Virus record (IMG/VR): IMGVR_UViG_3300029914_000011
Location: 1-64,000 of that record
Strand: one strand, 5' to 3'
DNA: 64,000 nt
Source of the DNA: a virus
Of the stretch, positions 44,435 through 51,901 are shown piece by piece (positions within the stretch are counted from its first letter, which is position 1; every line of letters begins with the position of its first letter). Made by a program: the position numbers and the translations under genes. The notes below the pieces were generated by a model that was not told the origin of the DNA, searched no databases, and was given only the letters and a program-made list of their open reading frames with translations.

Positions 44435-46282
44435 TTATGAACTAACTGCAACATCGTCGAGAGTAACTGCGGTCTGAGCATAAATACCTGTTCCGTGATA
44501 TGTAGAAGTAGTCTGCATTGCCACGTTTGTACTGGCCAATATTGTTCCTCTGAATACGCTTGATACCCCAGCGGTTACGGATCCAGCAACAGCCCACATT
44601 ACATTTGAAGCTTGTGCTCCGCCAGTCATTACGATCTGAGCAGAACTAGCTAAATTCAAGGTAGAAGAACATTGGAATACCCAAGTGTCGTTCACGCCAC
44701 CGTTTAAGGTTAACGTTCCGGTAATAGAAGTTGGTACGGTTAATTTGTATAATCCTGGAGCGAGAGTTAAACCACCAAGAGCACCTGCGCCTGGATTGGT
44801 TTGTGTAGGAGTAGTAAGTCCTTGAGCATTTGTGTAAGCAGTAGTCATATTAGCAACTGCAGTGGTAAGGTTAGCAGGTGTTGGAGCACTGTAATCTGCT
44901 GCGAAGATATGTCCAGTTACATTTGGAGCAGTAGAGAATTGACCAGAACCATCTAAGGTGAGTGTGAAGCCAGTAATTGCTGTGTGAGCGATTGGGGAAA
45001 CACCCATTTCGCCAGTAACTGCAGATCCTGAAGTATCACTGATACCACTTTCTGACAAAATTCTATATGCAGAAGCTGCTCCAAGACTTGGAAGAGCTGG
45101 TCCTAATGCACTAATGGTATAAGCAGCACTTCCAACGGCAGAGTTGCTCAATCCAGCCTTTACAGCTAAAACCTTAAGAGTTTCAGATGCATTGATCAGA
45201 ATTGGACCTGCATATGCAGTACTTCCAGTAGTTGGGGTTGATCCATCAAGAGTGTAGTAAAATAATGCGCTAGAAGTAAGGGAAGAAACGGTAACCATTT
45301 GGCTACCAGCATAAGTTCCGGCTACAGGAGAGAAAGTTGGAGTTGCAACTTGACTTCCACCGATAATGTAGGCTGCTCCATTTACGATAGAGTTAGCAAA
45401 TCCGTTTTTGATAGCAATAGCATTAACTTGTTCACTTGCACTAACAGTAATAGGAGTGCTGTAAAGTGAACTATTGATAGAAGGTTGGCTTCCGTCAGTA
45501 GTATAATAAATTGAAGCACCAGCAGTTGCTGAACTTAAACTAACAGTTTGTGAAGATCCATAAGTACCAGCATTTGGAGAAAATGTAGGAAGAGCAGCCG
45601 CTTGACTAACAACCGTTGGAATTACAGTAACTTTGTTGCTAGAGACTGAAGAGGTCGCAGCAGCTACATCCAAAGCAATTGCGGCCTGGGTTTTAGTGGC
45701 AATCGCAGCAGCCGAGTCAGAACTGAGGATGGTAGCTTCGATACCGGTAAAACCGATAGGAGCTGGATTAACGTTAGTTCCGCCCGATACATTGTACCAA
45801 ATATCGTACTGATTTGTATTACCAGCGGTAAATAGAGTGAAATATGCTCCGGCTCCAAAACTAGGGAAAGCGCTTCCGGCTGGCATTGAGAGAGAAATAA
45901 CAGGTTGTTGTGCAGGTCCTTGAGTAACAGTGCTAGCACTGAAACCAGATGGCATAGAGATATTTTGAGGACCAGTATTAGGAATGGGCACTCCGATACC
46001 TACACCACCAGCCAAATTAGATAAAACGTCTGCTAAAGATGCGATAGGTAATTCGAAACCGTCTGTAACGAATTCGATGTCACGAGCACTCAAGGCATAA
46101 TTTCCTAAGATACAGTTTTGAAAATTTTGTGCAACTTGATTTTCCCCAAAACAACTCTCAAGTCGGGTAAAAGAGGACGGTGAAAGTAGGGCTTGAGTTT
46201 GGATTGCGTTAATAAGCTCGGCACCAGCAGTATTGTCGCCCATGCCCGAGATTAGAAAGGGAAGAGATGAAGATTGTAACAT
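44435..46282 (-). CDS. virion-like protein with two chitobiase-type domains and a DUF3494 ice-binding-like domain
   Basis: 615 aa. Residues 1-110 are unique to this gene (GMGDNTAGAELINAIQTQAL). About 125-225 is the NTNQYDIWYNVSGG module also found in baseplate proteins. Residues about 230-315 and 318-390 are two CHB_HEX_C-type beta-sandwiches (PTFSPNAGTYGSSQTVSLSS; SIYYTTDGSQPS). Residues about 395-615 match DUF3494: LGAASAYRILSESG, GEMGVSPIAHTAITGF, ALGGLTLAPGLYKL, WVFQCSSTLNLASSA, ASNVMWAVAGSV, FRGTILASTNVAM and TVTLDD-like end. DUF3494 proteins bind ice in bacteria and algae. The gene has a strong AAGGAG and its own terminator, so it may be highly expressed. Confidence 0.82.
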   Translation of the reverse strand: MLQSSSLPFLISGMGDNTAGAELINAIQTQALLSPSSFTRLESCFGENQVAQNFQNCILGNYALSARDIEFVTDGFELPIASLADVLSNLAGGVGIGVPIPNTGPQNISMPSGFSASTVTQGPAQQPVISLSMPAGSAFPSFGAGAYFTLFTAGNTNQYDIWYNVSGGTNVNPAPIGFTGIEATILSSDSAAAIATKTQAAIALDVAAATSSVSSNKVTVIPTVVSQAAALPTFSPNAGTYGSSQTVSLSSATAGASIYYTTDGSQPSINSSLYSTPITVSASEQVNAIAIKNGFANSIVNGAAYIIGGSQVATPTFSPVAGTYAGSQMVTVSSLTSSALFYYTLDGSTPTTGSTAYAGPILINASETLKVLAVKAGLSNSAVGSAAYTISALGPALPSLGAASAYRILSESGISDTSGSAVTGEMGVSPIAHTAITGFTLTLDGSGQFSTAPNVTGHIFAADYSAPTPANLTTAVANMTTAYTNAQGLTTPTQTNPGAGALGGLTLAPGLYKLTVPTSITGTLTLNGGVNDTWVFQCSSTLNLASSAQIVMTGGAQASNVMWAVAGSVTAGVSSVFRGTILASTNVAMQTTSTYHGTGIYAQTAVTLDDVAVSS

Positions 46283-46330
46283 GGTTTTTTCTCCTTAAAT
46301 TTTAGTCATATACTCTTACAGACTTACCTA

Positions 46331-46338
46331 AAAGATTG
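46331..46338 (-). promoter_or_regulatory. CAATCTTT variant of late-promoter-like motif
   Basis: Minus-strand CAATCTTT about 49 bases before the 615-aa virion gene. It leaves a leader of about 43 bases with AAGGAG. One mismatch to the CAATCTTA form. Confidence 0.4.
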
Positions 46339-46393
46339 GATTACTATCGGTCATATGGTATAAACCGTTGATTTTATTCAGTTATAGATAAAA

Positions 46394-46819
46394 TCACTCC
46401 CCATATTTACCAAAATACCGTATAGCACTTCTTAATAGTTTCTTGCTGTCCAATTTACCTATGGCCGTATTACACTTTGTACAGAGTAATCCTCTTATTT
46501 TACCGGTTTTATGGTTGTGATCTACGCCGAACTTATATTTAAAATCTTTAGGGATTTTCTTGCAAATAGCACATTTGTTTTTCTGTTCTCGTAACATATT
46601 TTCGTAATCGTCTATTGTGATACCGTACTTCTTTTTTAAATTTCTACTTCTATACCATTGGGATGATTTCTCATGATGATCTTTCCTCCACTGAATAGCA
46701 TGCGCGTTCTTACACTTCTTACAAATTGAACGAGGACAAGTCTTCTTGTTTGGTCCAAAAGTTCTTGTATTGAATAAGTCTAATGATTTCCATTCTTTAC
46801 ATTTAATGCACTGTTTCAT
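46394..46819 (-). CDS. endonuclease VII / HNH-type endonuclease
   Basis: 141 aa. N-terminal zinc pairs CIKCKEWK and CKKCKNAH, then the family hallmark KYGITIDDYENMLREQKNKC, CAICKK, VDHNHKTGKIRGLLCTKCN and a helical end (LLRSAIRYFGKYG). T4 endonuclease VII resolves branched DNA; many small phage relatives act as homing or nicking enzymes. It overlaps the next gene by 4 bases. I cannot tell resolvase from homing role. Confidence 0.85.
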   Translation of the reverse strand: MKQCIKCKEWKSLDLFNTRTFGPNKKTCPRSICKKCKNAHAIQWRKDHHEKSSQWYRSRNLKKKYGITIDDYENMLREQKNKCAICKKIPKDFKYKFGVDHNHKTGKIRGLLCTKCNTAIGKLDSKKLLRSAIRYFGKYGE

Positions 46820-47508
46820 TTTCTTCTACTTCTTTTGGTACCAGGCATTGTTCTAAAGGAATAAGGGGAATCATGACCATGGTTTGCAGCTTTTATCTCA
46901 TCACTGATAGGTCTAGGTTCTTTTGGTGGAGTACCCAGTACGCCGCTAATGAACATATATATACTTTGGAAGAGTGTATATGGATCTTTTTGTGTTTGAT
47001 AACTAAGCAATTTAAGGTTAGGATTCAAGGTAATTGCCTTATCTTCCTTGTCTGGACGTTCGCATAGGATCACCGGACAGTTGTAAATTTCGTGTAATCT
47101 TGTGAGTCCAGAAAATGCCTTGTCATTAAAGAAATGTTCGATTCCTTTTGGATTGCCAACATAGTGAGTTCGCCAGAAGCTCCAGTAACTAGAAAAGGGA
47201 ATTCCTTTGGCTAGAGCGAAATCAACCGCTTTATGGGCAGAGTAAAAATTGAACTTGCCATGGAGATAATGGTCGAATTGGACAAAAGGAATTGCTTCCC
47301 CACAAATCAAAAGTATTCCGCCTTTAGTCCACCAAGAATCGTGGTGTCTGTTTGGTGGGAGTTTTTCTATAAGATCATGGAGTGGGGTTTGTCTGGTCTT
47401 ATTAGGCTTAAGAATCTTAGATGTTTTTCGGTTATAGACCACGGTCTTGTCTATACCAAGTCCCATGGCAGAATCGTAATAATCATGAAAGTTAGAAGCA
47501 ATTAACAT
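46816..47508 (-). CDS. conserved-looking large-phage protein (230 aa), unknown
   Basis: Begins MLIASNFHDYYDSAMGLGID, an N-terminus I associate with an uncharacterised family of large phages. Aromatic-rich body (HYVGNPKGIEHFFND), with conserved-looking CGE and LCERPD segments and a basic tail. No catalytic motif is recognised. It overlaps the deformylase gene by 7 bases. Confidence 0.65.
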   Translation of the reverse strand: MLIASNFHDYYDSAMGLGIDKTVVYNRKTSKILKPNKTRQTPLHDLIEKLPPNRHHDSWWTKGGILLICGEAIPFVQFDHYLHGKFNFYSAHKAVDFALAKGIPFSSYWSFWRTHYVGNPKGIEHFFNDKAFSGLTRLHEIYNCPVILCERPDKEDKAITLNPNLKLLSYQTQKDPYTLFQSIYMFISGVLGTPPKEPRPISDEIKAANHGHDSPYSFRTMPGTKRSRRK

Positions 47509-48002
47509 TTAGACTTACCGAAATTAATCCTACTGTATTGTTTAAGAACTCTACCCTTCTTAATCATATCTAAATTGTCAACATAAAGCATTCCCTGAAG
47601 ATGCTGAACCTCGTGTTGGGCGCACTGAGACACAACGCCTTCTGGCAATGTTTCCATATGCAGAGTACCATTTTTATCATTATAGGCTATGGCAACCTGA
47701 TTATATCTAAGAATTTCATGTCCAACATTTGGTAAGCTTAGACATCCTTCTTGCATCTTAATCGGTTCGCCTAAACGACGAGTGATCACACAATTGAGAT
47801 AAGCTCTAGGCGCAAACCCTTTGTCTGGATACATAATAAACAGATTCATGTCCAGACCAACCTGATTGGCTGCCAAACCATAACCCTTCTTTTCTTCCAT
47901 TATCTTAATCATTTGATCAATGGTTTCATCCCAGATACCAAATTGGTCAACATCTTTGGCTTTCTTATGAAGAATGGGGCTTGGATATGTGACTAATTTC
48001 AT
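47502..48002 (-). CDS. def: peptide deformylase
   Basis: 166 aa with the three family motifs: GYGLAANQVG (about residue 40), EGCLSLP (about 98; Cys binds the metal) and QHEVQHLQG (about 127; HExxH). It removes the N-formyl group from new proteins. Phage deformylases are usually shorter than bacterial ones and may favour phage or photosystem proteins; here the length is near bacterial. The start is 16 bases from the tRNA-like element. Confidence 0.92.
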   Translation of the reverse strand: MKLVTYPSPILHKKAKDVDQFGIWDETIDQMIKIMEEKKGYGLAANQVGLDMNLFIMYPDKGFAPRAYLNCVITRRLGEPIKMQEGCLSLPNVGHEILRYNQVAIAYNDKNGTLHMETLPEGVVSQCAQHEVQHLQGMLYVDNLDMIKKGRVLKQYSRINFGKSKC

Positions 48003-48018
48003 AGTATACCTTTATGAA

Positions 48019-48119
48019 TTGCGGTAGGCGACGGAATCGAACCGTACTTATACCTGCCTTAGCGAAGGTGGAATCGAACCACCGTGAGGAGTTACCCCAG
48101 ACCAACTCACCTACCGCAA
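48019..48119 (-). tRNA. degenerate or rearranged tRNA-like element
   Basis: A perfect 10-bp closing stem, TTGCGGTAGG with CCTACCGCAA, encloses a GAGT...ACTC arm and two T-arm-like hairpins, GGTGG-TTCGATT-CCACC and ACGG-TTCGATT-CCGT. The second T-arm and part of the closing stem fit a tRNA 3' half. No arrangement I tried gives one normal cloverleaf, and no anticodon can be named. It could be a tRNA with a foreign tRNA fragment inserted, or a tRNA-mimic. Confidence 0.45.
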
Positions 48120-48126
48120 ACTTTAA

Positions 48127-48303
48127 TTATCCTTTTAGTTTAGCTTCAAGAATTGCAATTTGTTCTTTTACGTATTGAACTTTATTGTTAAGGCCGGAAT
48201 CCGTGGTGTCTGTGTTCTTGGATCCACTTAGTTGTTTCTTGAGGTTCTCAAGAGCTACGGTACGTTTTTTCTTTACATTGCCTGGAAAATTAGTTGGGTT
48301 CAT
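48127..48303 (-). CDS. small helical protein (58 aa), unknown
   Basis: Start ATG 48303 (MNPTNFPGNVKKKR) with AAGGA 7 bases upstream and a dedicated promoter at 48326-48354. The longer frame from 48420 would span that promoter. Coiled-coil-like C-terminus (KVQYVKEQIAILEAKLKG). Function unknown. Confidence 0.65.
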   Translation of the reverse strand: MNPTNFPGNVKKKRTVALENLKKQLSGSKNTDTTDSGLNNKVQYVKEQIAILEAKLKG

Positions 48304-48325
48304 ATTGATCCTTCTTTCTTTTAAT

Positions 48326-48354
48326 AGTATATCATTATACTTTGGTAAAGTCAA
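48326..48354 (-). promoter_or_regulatory. sigma70 promoter
   Basis: Minus-strand TTGACT (48349-48354) and TATACT (48326-48331), spacer 17. It drives the 58-aa gene and possibly the tRNA-like element and deformylase beyond. It overlaps the end of the upstream gene. Confidence 0.82.
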
Positions 48355-48637
48355 TTTTATTTTTAATAACTCTTCGGTACATTCCAGTACATCCAACAGC
48401 GCCCCTATCTTCTGGATCAATCATAAGACCCCTAGATGCAAGGACTTTTTCTGCTTCCTTGATATGTTCTTGATACTGTGAACCGGTTTGGCGATGAATG
48501 TCCATGCCTCCGTTTGTATACACCAAGAGTTTTACCTGGAAAATAGTTCCGTTCCACCCATCGTCTGGTCCTTCAAATATGGCTTCCTGAGTACCACCTA
48601 CATCCTTACAAACTTCAAATAGCGGTAATCGTTCCAT
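48335..48637 (-). CDS. hypothetical protein (100 aa)
   Basis: ATG 48637 (MERLPLFEVCKDVGGTQEAI) overlaps the preceding TAG region; AGGTG lies 8 bases upstream. Alpha/beta composition with VYTNGGMDIH and a C-terminal GCTGMYRRVIKN. Not recognised. Confidence 0.55.
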   Translation of the reverse strand: MERLPLFEVCKDVGGTQEAIFEGPDDGWNGTIFQVKLLVYTNGGMDIHRQTGSQYQEHIKEAEKVLASRGLMIDPEDRGAVGCTGMYRRVIKNKIDFTKV

Positions 48638-48638
48638 A

Positions 48639-48905
48639 CTATTCACCTAAAATAGCTTTCTTCAAATTTTTCATTTGATATTCATGACAGGACTTGTTTT
48701 TCCAGTTATCGGTACAATAAGAATCTACATAATTAACCATACAATATGCTCTGGCGGAATCGCTATCTGGCATACCCTCACATTTGTTCTCTGCCATCTC
48801 AACAATCTCTTTCATGGTAGGATCTTTAAGTCCAAAATAAAAGCATAGGGCCGCAACCGGTAATAGGATAAAACAAAGGGTGATCTTAAATTGAGTATGT
48901 TCCAT
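48639..48905 (-). CDS. single-pass membrane protein with Cys-rich exterior (88 aa)
   Basis: ATG 48905 (MEHTQFKITLCFILLPVAAL) gives one membrane helix at residues 8-25. The remaining 60 residues hold five Cys (NKCEGMPDSDSARAYC...SYCTDNWKNKSC), suggesting disulphides outside the membrane. It ends in TAG. No Shine-Dalgarno; probably coupled to the previous gene. Confidence 0.6.
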   Translation of the reverse strand: MEHTQFKITLCFILLPVAALCFYFGLKDPTMKEIVEMAENKCEGMPDSDSARAYCMVNYVDSYCTDNWKNKSCHEYQMKNLKKAILGE

Positions 48906-48906
48906 A

Positions 48907-49185
48907 TTATTGAAGAGATGCGAAGAAATCCTCACATTTAGATCCTGTGCGTGGATTCTTAAGTTTGCGTTTCAGGGGTTTTTTAGACTTACCTTTTTTA
49001 ATAAGTTTTCTACATTGCTTTGGATGCATGTGATGTCTTTCTTCTGGCCAATCAGTTGGCTTGCAAATTAATCGATCCCATTTATCATATCCAACAACGG
49101 TAGCTTTGTCGCCATCCCAAAAAGTAGAATTTCCGTCTCCACACCCGTACATCTTAATTTTTGTACCTATCTTAAATTTTTCCAT
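48907..49185 (-). CDS. basic small protein with SH3-like core (92 aa)
   Basis: Start ATG 49185 (MEKFKIGTKIKMYGCGDGNS) directly follows the upstream stop; the longer frame to 49305 lies inside that gene. ATVVGYDKWDRLIC and a very basic middle (KKGKSKKPLKRKLK) suggest a nucleic-acid-contacting beta-barrel. Not recognised. Confidence 0.6.
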   Translation of the reverse strand: MEKFKIGTKIKMYGCGDGNSTFWDGDKATVVGYDKWDRLICKPTDWPEERHHMHPKQCRKLIKKGKSKKPLKRKLKNPRTGSKCEDFFASLQ

Positions 49186-49186
49186 A

Positions 49187-49498
49187 TTAATCATCATCTT
49201 CCCAACCACAACCCTTTTTCGGTCTTGTGGTATCAATATCAATACCTTTCTTGGTACGATCTTGGGCAAACCACTCTTTATCAAACTGAGCGTCTTTTGC
49301 TTCAACTAAACCATCGATTGGATCTGGTTTGAATTCTATGCCTAATTTCTGTGCAAATTTAATGGCGTCATTATAAGTACTCACAGCGTATGTAGCTCTA
49401 CCATGTGCGTACCTACGCGCCATCCATTGGATTTCTTTGATTATGAACTCTCTTTGTGTACATCCGTGACAAGGCTCTTGTTTCTTTTCTTTTTTCAT
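49187..49498 (-). CDS. hypothetical protein with N-terminal Cys pair (103 aa)
   Basis: CHGCTQREFIIKEIQWMARRY (residues 10 on) starts a helical segment, and the tail is acidic (GCGWEDDD). Part of the tightly packed leftward small-gene run. Unknown. Confidence 0.55.
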   Translation of the reverse strand: MKKEKKQEPCHGCTQREFIIKEIQWMARRYAHGRATYAVSTYNDAIKFAQKLGIEFKPDPIDGLVEAKDAQFDKEWFAQDRTKKGIDIDTTRPKKGCGWEDDD

Positions 49499-49499
49499 A

Positions 49500-49877
49500 T
49501 TAATCGGCCTGAACTACTTTTATGGTTTCTACATCACATATTGGGACGTAGGTATCTGTTTCATTATGAAAATATCGGGAAGCCTTAAAAGACTGTTCGA
49601 TCTTTGTCTCGGCCAATTCTTTAGACGTGTGCGTAAGATAAGTCCAATGGAAAAAATGTTCAATATCGTAGTTAGGCTTAAAAAATTTAGACTCATAAGC
49701 CGTACCGTTCTTAGCGGTTACCACAATTTTAAATGGTGGCTTCTGTAATTCTTTATAAAGCCATTCTTTGGCGTCGGATTCAACTTTGGCGCGTTCTTTT
49801 TTTTTAGACTTACAATCTAACCAAATAGATAGTGGGATACATGCAAGGAACATACAGATAAAAAATAAACCAATCAT
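49500..49877 (-). CDS. membrane-anchored protein (125 aa)
   Basis: Residues 2-20 (IGLFFICMFLACIPLSIWL) form an N-terminal membrane helix; a charged linker (KSKKKERAK) and a soluble alpha/beta domain follow (FKIVVTAKNGTAYESKFF). Overlaps the upstream gene by 4 bases. No family is recognised. Confidence 0.6.
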   Translation of the reverse strand: MIGLFFICMFLACIPLSIWLDCKSKKKERAKVESDAKEWLYKELQKPPFKIVVTAKNGTAYESKFFKPNYDIEHFFHWTYLTHTSKELAETKIEQSFKASRYFHNETDTYVPICDVETIKVVQAD

Positions 49878-50062
49878 TTTGCGTAAATCTCCTTAAAAGT
49901 TTCTTTGTCCAAATCGCCCTCTTCAACCCGCGTAATAGCACAAATTAAGGTAAGAATCGCAATTGCATGCTTGGGCTCGAACATTCCGCTTAATGTGCGA
50001 ATTGTACGAATTGCAGTCTGATGACCATCGATATATTCATCTAAAAGAGATTTGATTGTCAT
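49874..50062 (-). CDS. hypothetical helical protein (62 aa)
   Basis: Short all-helical protein (MTIKSLLDEYIDGHQTAIRT) ending EEGDLDKETFKEIYAK. Adjacent to its neighbours with 1-4 base spacing. Unknown. Confidence 0.5.
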   Translation of the reverse strand: MTIKSLLDEYIDGHQTAIRTIRTLSGMFEPKHAIAILTLICAITRVEEGDLDKETFKEIYAK

Positions 50063-50063
50063 T

Positions 50064-50552
50064 TTAAAACCTACTCTTTACTAATACGCCATCGGCAAAA
50101 ATAAAATCTGACAATTCATAGGCTTGTATTGGAATTCCTTTTTTGGGAAACCGCTCAAAATGTTTTTTCTGAACAAAAAAACTTAACCGTTCTGGTTTTT
50201 GGCTTCCTTTTGGAAGAAATGTAAGGTACAGATTGTCTGGTACTTTTCGTGATACTAAAATATATTCATTCATTTGAAGCGAGAACCCTTTTTCTTCGGC
50301 TTCCTTCTTAGAAAGAGTCCCTGCACGTTCGCCCTCTTTGGCCTTACGGACATAATCAAGATCACGGTAGTAGGTAAATATCCCTTTTGGTTTAACGATC
50401 TTGTAGACCAACTTTGTTTCTTGGTCTTGAGCATAAATATCAGTGCCGAGTTCGGCCATAATAACATTTAGTTTTTCGTAAGCTTGCTCTAGCTCTTCTT
50501 TAACTCGCTCTACATTTTTTGCAGCTTCGATGAATTGATTTTCTTGTGACAT
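50064..50552 (-). CDS. hypothetical protein with coiled-coil start (162 aa)
   Basis: Residues 5-35 form a coiled coil (AAKNVERVKEELEQAYEKLN). The rest is beta-rich (DQETKLVYKIVKPKGIFTYY...ERLSFFVQKKH). This coiled-coil-plus-beta form recurs in phage proteins of unknown role. Not recognised. Confidence 0.55.
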   Translation of the reverse strand: MSQENQFIEAAKNVERVKEELEQAYEKLNVIMAELGTDIYAQDQETKLVYKIVKPKGIFTYYRDLDYVRKAKEGERAGTLSKKEAEEKGFSLQMNEYILVSRKVPDNLYLTFLPKGSQKPERLSFFVQKKHFERFPKKGIPIQAYELSDFIFADGVLVKSRF

Positions 50553-50560
50553 ATTTTCTC

Positions 50561-50806
50561 CTAGTATTTTAATTTAATTACCATTTCAGAATCTGTGTCC
50601 TGATTTGTAATACCTACGGTTGCTGTTGAAGAGCCGCTATTGCCCCTTCCAGATCCACCGCCTCCGCCGCATTTAACAGAAACACTAACCCACTTTACTC
50701 CTTTTGGTACCACGAAGACACCTTCACCGGTTTTAAGTGGTTTCTTTTTTAAAAAACGGAACAGAGATGCGGTTAATAAGGACCCAATTAATACTCCTAA
50801 AATCAC
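50561..50806 (-). CDS. membrane-anchored glycine-rich protein (81 aa)
   Basis: N-terminal helix (MILGVLIGSLLTASLFRFLK) followed by GVFVVPKGVKWVSVSVKCGG and a short Gly/Ser run. The VPKGVKWVSVSV...GGGGGSG pattern is like the glycine-rich tip domains of phage fibres, but here it is tethered to a membrane helix. That combination is unusual. Overlaps the upstream gene by 4 bases. Confidence 0.55.
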   Translation of the reverse strand: MILGVLIGSLLTASLFRFLKKKPLKTGEGVFVVPKGVKWVSVSVKCGGGGGSGRGNSGSSTATVGITNQDTDSEMVIKLKY

Positions 50807-51045
50807 TTTACTTCTCCTGTATCTGCGAACCGTAAGAGCTTCTTTGCAATCTGTCTAGCCTGTACGCGGTTAAGGTGCATTCTGTTATTTACATCCTTGT
50901 TGTCCATATGAGGTCCGGTATTGCTTAGACCAAGCCAAATACACTCTCTTTCGGCATTACTGCTATGTTGTAAGGTGCAAACTTGGGCATAGTCATCTGC
51001 AAATTCTAGGTATCCAAACCCACGACCTGTTGTTTTGAATTTCAT
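50803..51045 (-). CDS. conserved-looking phage protein (80 aa), unknown
   Basis: The arrangement C-x-LQHSSNAERECIWLGLSN then RMHLNRVQARQIAKKLLRFA resembles a small protein found in very diverse phages, in which a beta half is followed by a helix ending TGEV. Its role is unknown. ATGA overlaps at both ends. Confidence 0.7.
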   Translation of the reverse strand: MKFKTTGRGFGYLEFADDYAQVCTLQHSSNAERECIWLGLSNTGPHMDNKDVNNRMHLNRVQARQIAKKLLRFADTGEVK

Positions 51046-51278
51046 GGTTGCTCCAATCTCATTTTGACTGTTTTTGGTTGCTCTTCATCTAATACGATCC
51101 TGTATGAGGTCTCACAACCTTCGCAGTAAGTTTGATCTCCATCTACAGAAATCGCTATTCCTACAGGAACTTCATCTAAACAATACGTTCTTAAAAGACA
51201 GTCTCCGGCCTTACTTTGGTATTCTAAGGATGAACCGCAATTAGGACAGCTTGCCATTACACTATCAAACATTCCCAT
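51042..51278 (-). CDS. phage zinc-finger-like protein (78 aa)
   Basis: MGMFDSVMASCPNCGSSLEY opens with a CxxC, and CEGCETSYR supplies the second pair. MGMFD...C..C is a recurrent phage protein start. It probably binds one zinc. Coupled to the next gene by overlap. Confidence 0.7.
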   Translation of the reverse strand: MGMFDSVMASCPNCGSSLEYQSKAGDCLLRTYCLDEVPVGIAISVDGDQTYCEGCETSYRIVLDEEQPKTVKMRLEQP

Positions 51279-51279
51279 A

Positions 51280-51480
51280 TTATGACCCCTGGGAAGTAAC
51301 TACTTCCATATCGCTGTGTTTTATTTGATATTTTTCCCATGCAGCAACTAGATCGTCTAAAGCGCCCTTCCAATCAACTTGGCCTTTACGTCTAGACTGT
51401 TTGTTGACTTCATAGGCCCATACAGCTGTATCGACCGCTTTAAGAAGTTCTATTAATGATTCTGGTGTTGGGTGTTTCAC
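51280..51480 (-). CDS. small helical protein, leaderless GTG start (66 aa)
   Basis: The open frame reaches back to a TTG at 51516, but that TTG is itself part of the -35 box (TTGACT). The first start codon after the promoter is GTG 51480 (VKHPTPESLIELLKAVDTAV), seven bases beyond the -10 box, implying a leaderless mRNA. Helical, with W and K/R-rich segments. Unknown function. Confidence 0.5.
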   Translation of the reverse strand: MKHPTPESLIELLKAVDTAVWAYEVNKQSRRKGQVDWKGALDDLVAAWEKYQIKHSDMEVVTSQGS

Positions 51481-51487
51481 TGTAATT

Positions 51488-51516
51488 AGTGTACCAAATA
51501 AGGTAGGATTAGTCAA
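51488..51516 (-). promoter_or_regulatory. sigma70 promoter, leaderless arrangement
   Basis: Minus-strand TTGACT (51511-51516) and TACACT (51488-51493), spacer 17. The expected start lies at or next to GTG 51480. Confidence 0.75.
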
Positions 51517-51585
51517 TAATAAAAATACGTGAATTTTTAAAAAAGATATGATATATTCTTATTAGTACCCTTAATCGGGTATAGT

Positions 51586-51655
51586 CTTACTGATCATTTT
51601 AGTAGCCTAAGACCATGCCTAGCATGGAACGTCGGTGCAAGTCCGGCTCAGTAAG
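51586..51655 (+). ncRNA. tRNA-like structured element, possible CUA anticodon
   Basis: CTTACTGA pairs with TCAGTAAG (8 bp), as an acceptor stem would. Inside are CCAT-GCCTAGC-ATGG (a 7-base loop with CTA in anticodon position) and GTCGG-TGCAAGT-CCGGC (a T-arm form). The D-arm lacks the GG of real tRNAs, and C replaces U33. The window uses TAG as a stop, so a functional amber suppressor is unlikely. It could be a decayed tRNA or a tRNA-mimic. ACCC/GGGT and TCAGG/CCTGA hairpins flank it. Confidence 0.4.
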
Positions 51656-51685
51656 CGTTCAGGTTGCCTGATCAGCGTAAAACCC

Positions 51686-51883
51686 TTAAAAAAGGTTCCC
51701 TGTTTTTAATTTTTCGAGTTCTTTTTCGAGTTCTTCGATACGACTATTTAAATGGAATACTTCTTTTAATAGAAAACCATTTTCTTTTGCAAGAAATACA
51801 TTGAAATTACCAAAATCAAGTGGGCTCTCGATCTCTGGTTTCTTGGTAAATGGTGCTATTAATACGGCTAATAGTTTCTTCAT
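51686..51883 (-). CDS. small helical protein (65 aa), unknown
   Basis: Start ATG 51883 (MKKLLAVLIAPFTKKPEIES) has AAGGA 5 bases upstream; the longer frame to 51943 would run into the tRNA gene. Hydrophobic N-terminus then a coiled coil (RIEELEKELEKLKT). It may be membrane-associated. Unknown. Confidence 0.6.
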   Translation of the reverse strand: MKKLLAVLIAPFTKKPEIESPLDFGNFNVFLAKENGFLLKEVFHLNSRIEELEKELEKLKTGNLF

Positions 51884-51901
51884 ACTTCCTTTAAAAATGG
51901 G

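Noticed and set aside
51586-51655. Functional amber-suppressor tRNA and reassigned TAG
   Set aside because: Several genes in the window end in TAG and no in-frame TAG inside conserved genes was noticed; the D-arm is degenerate.
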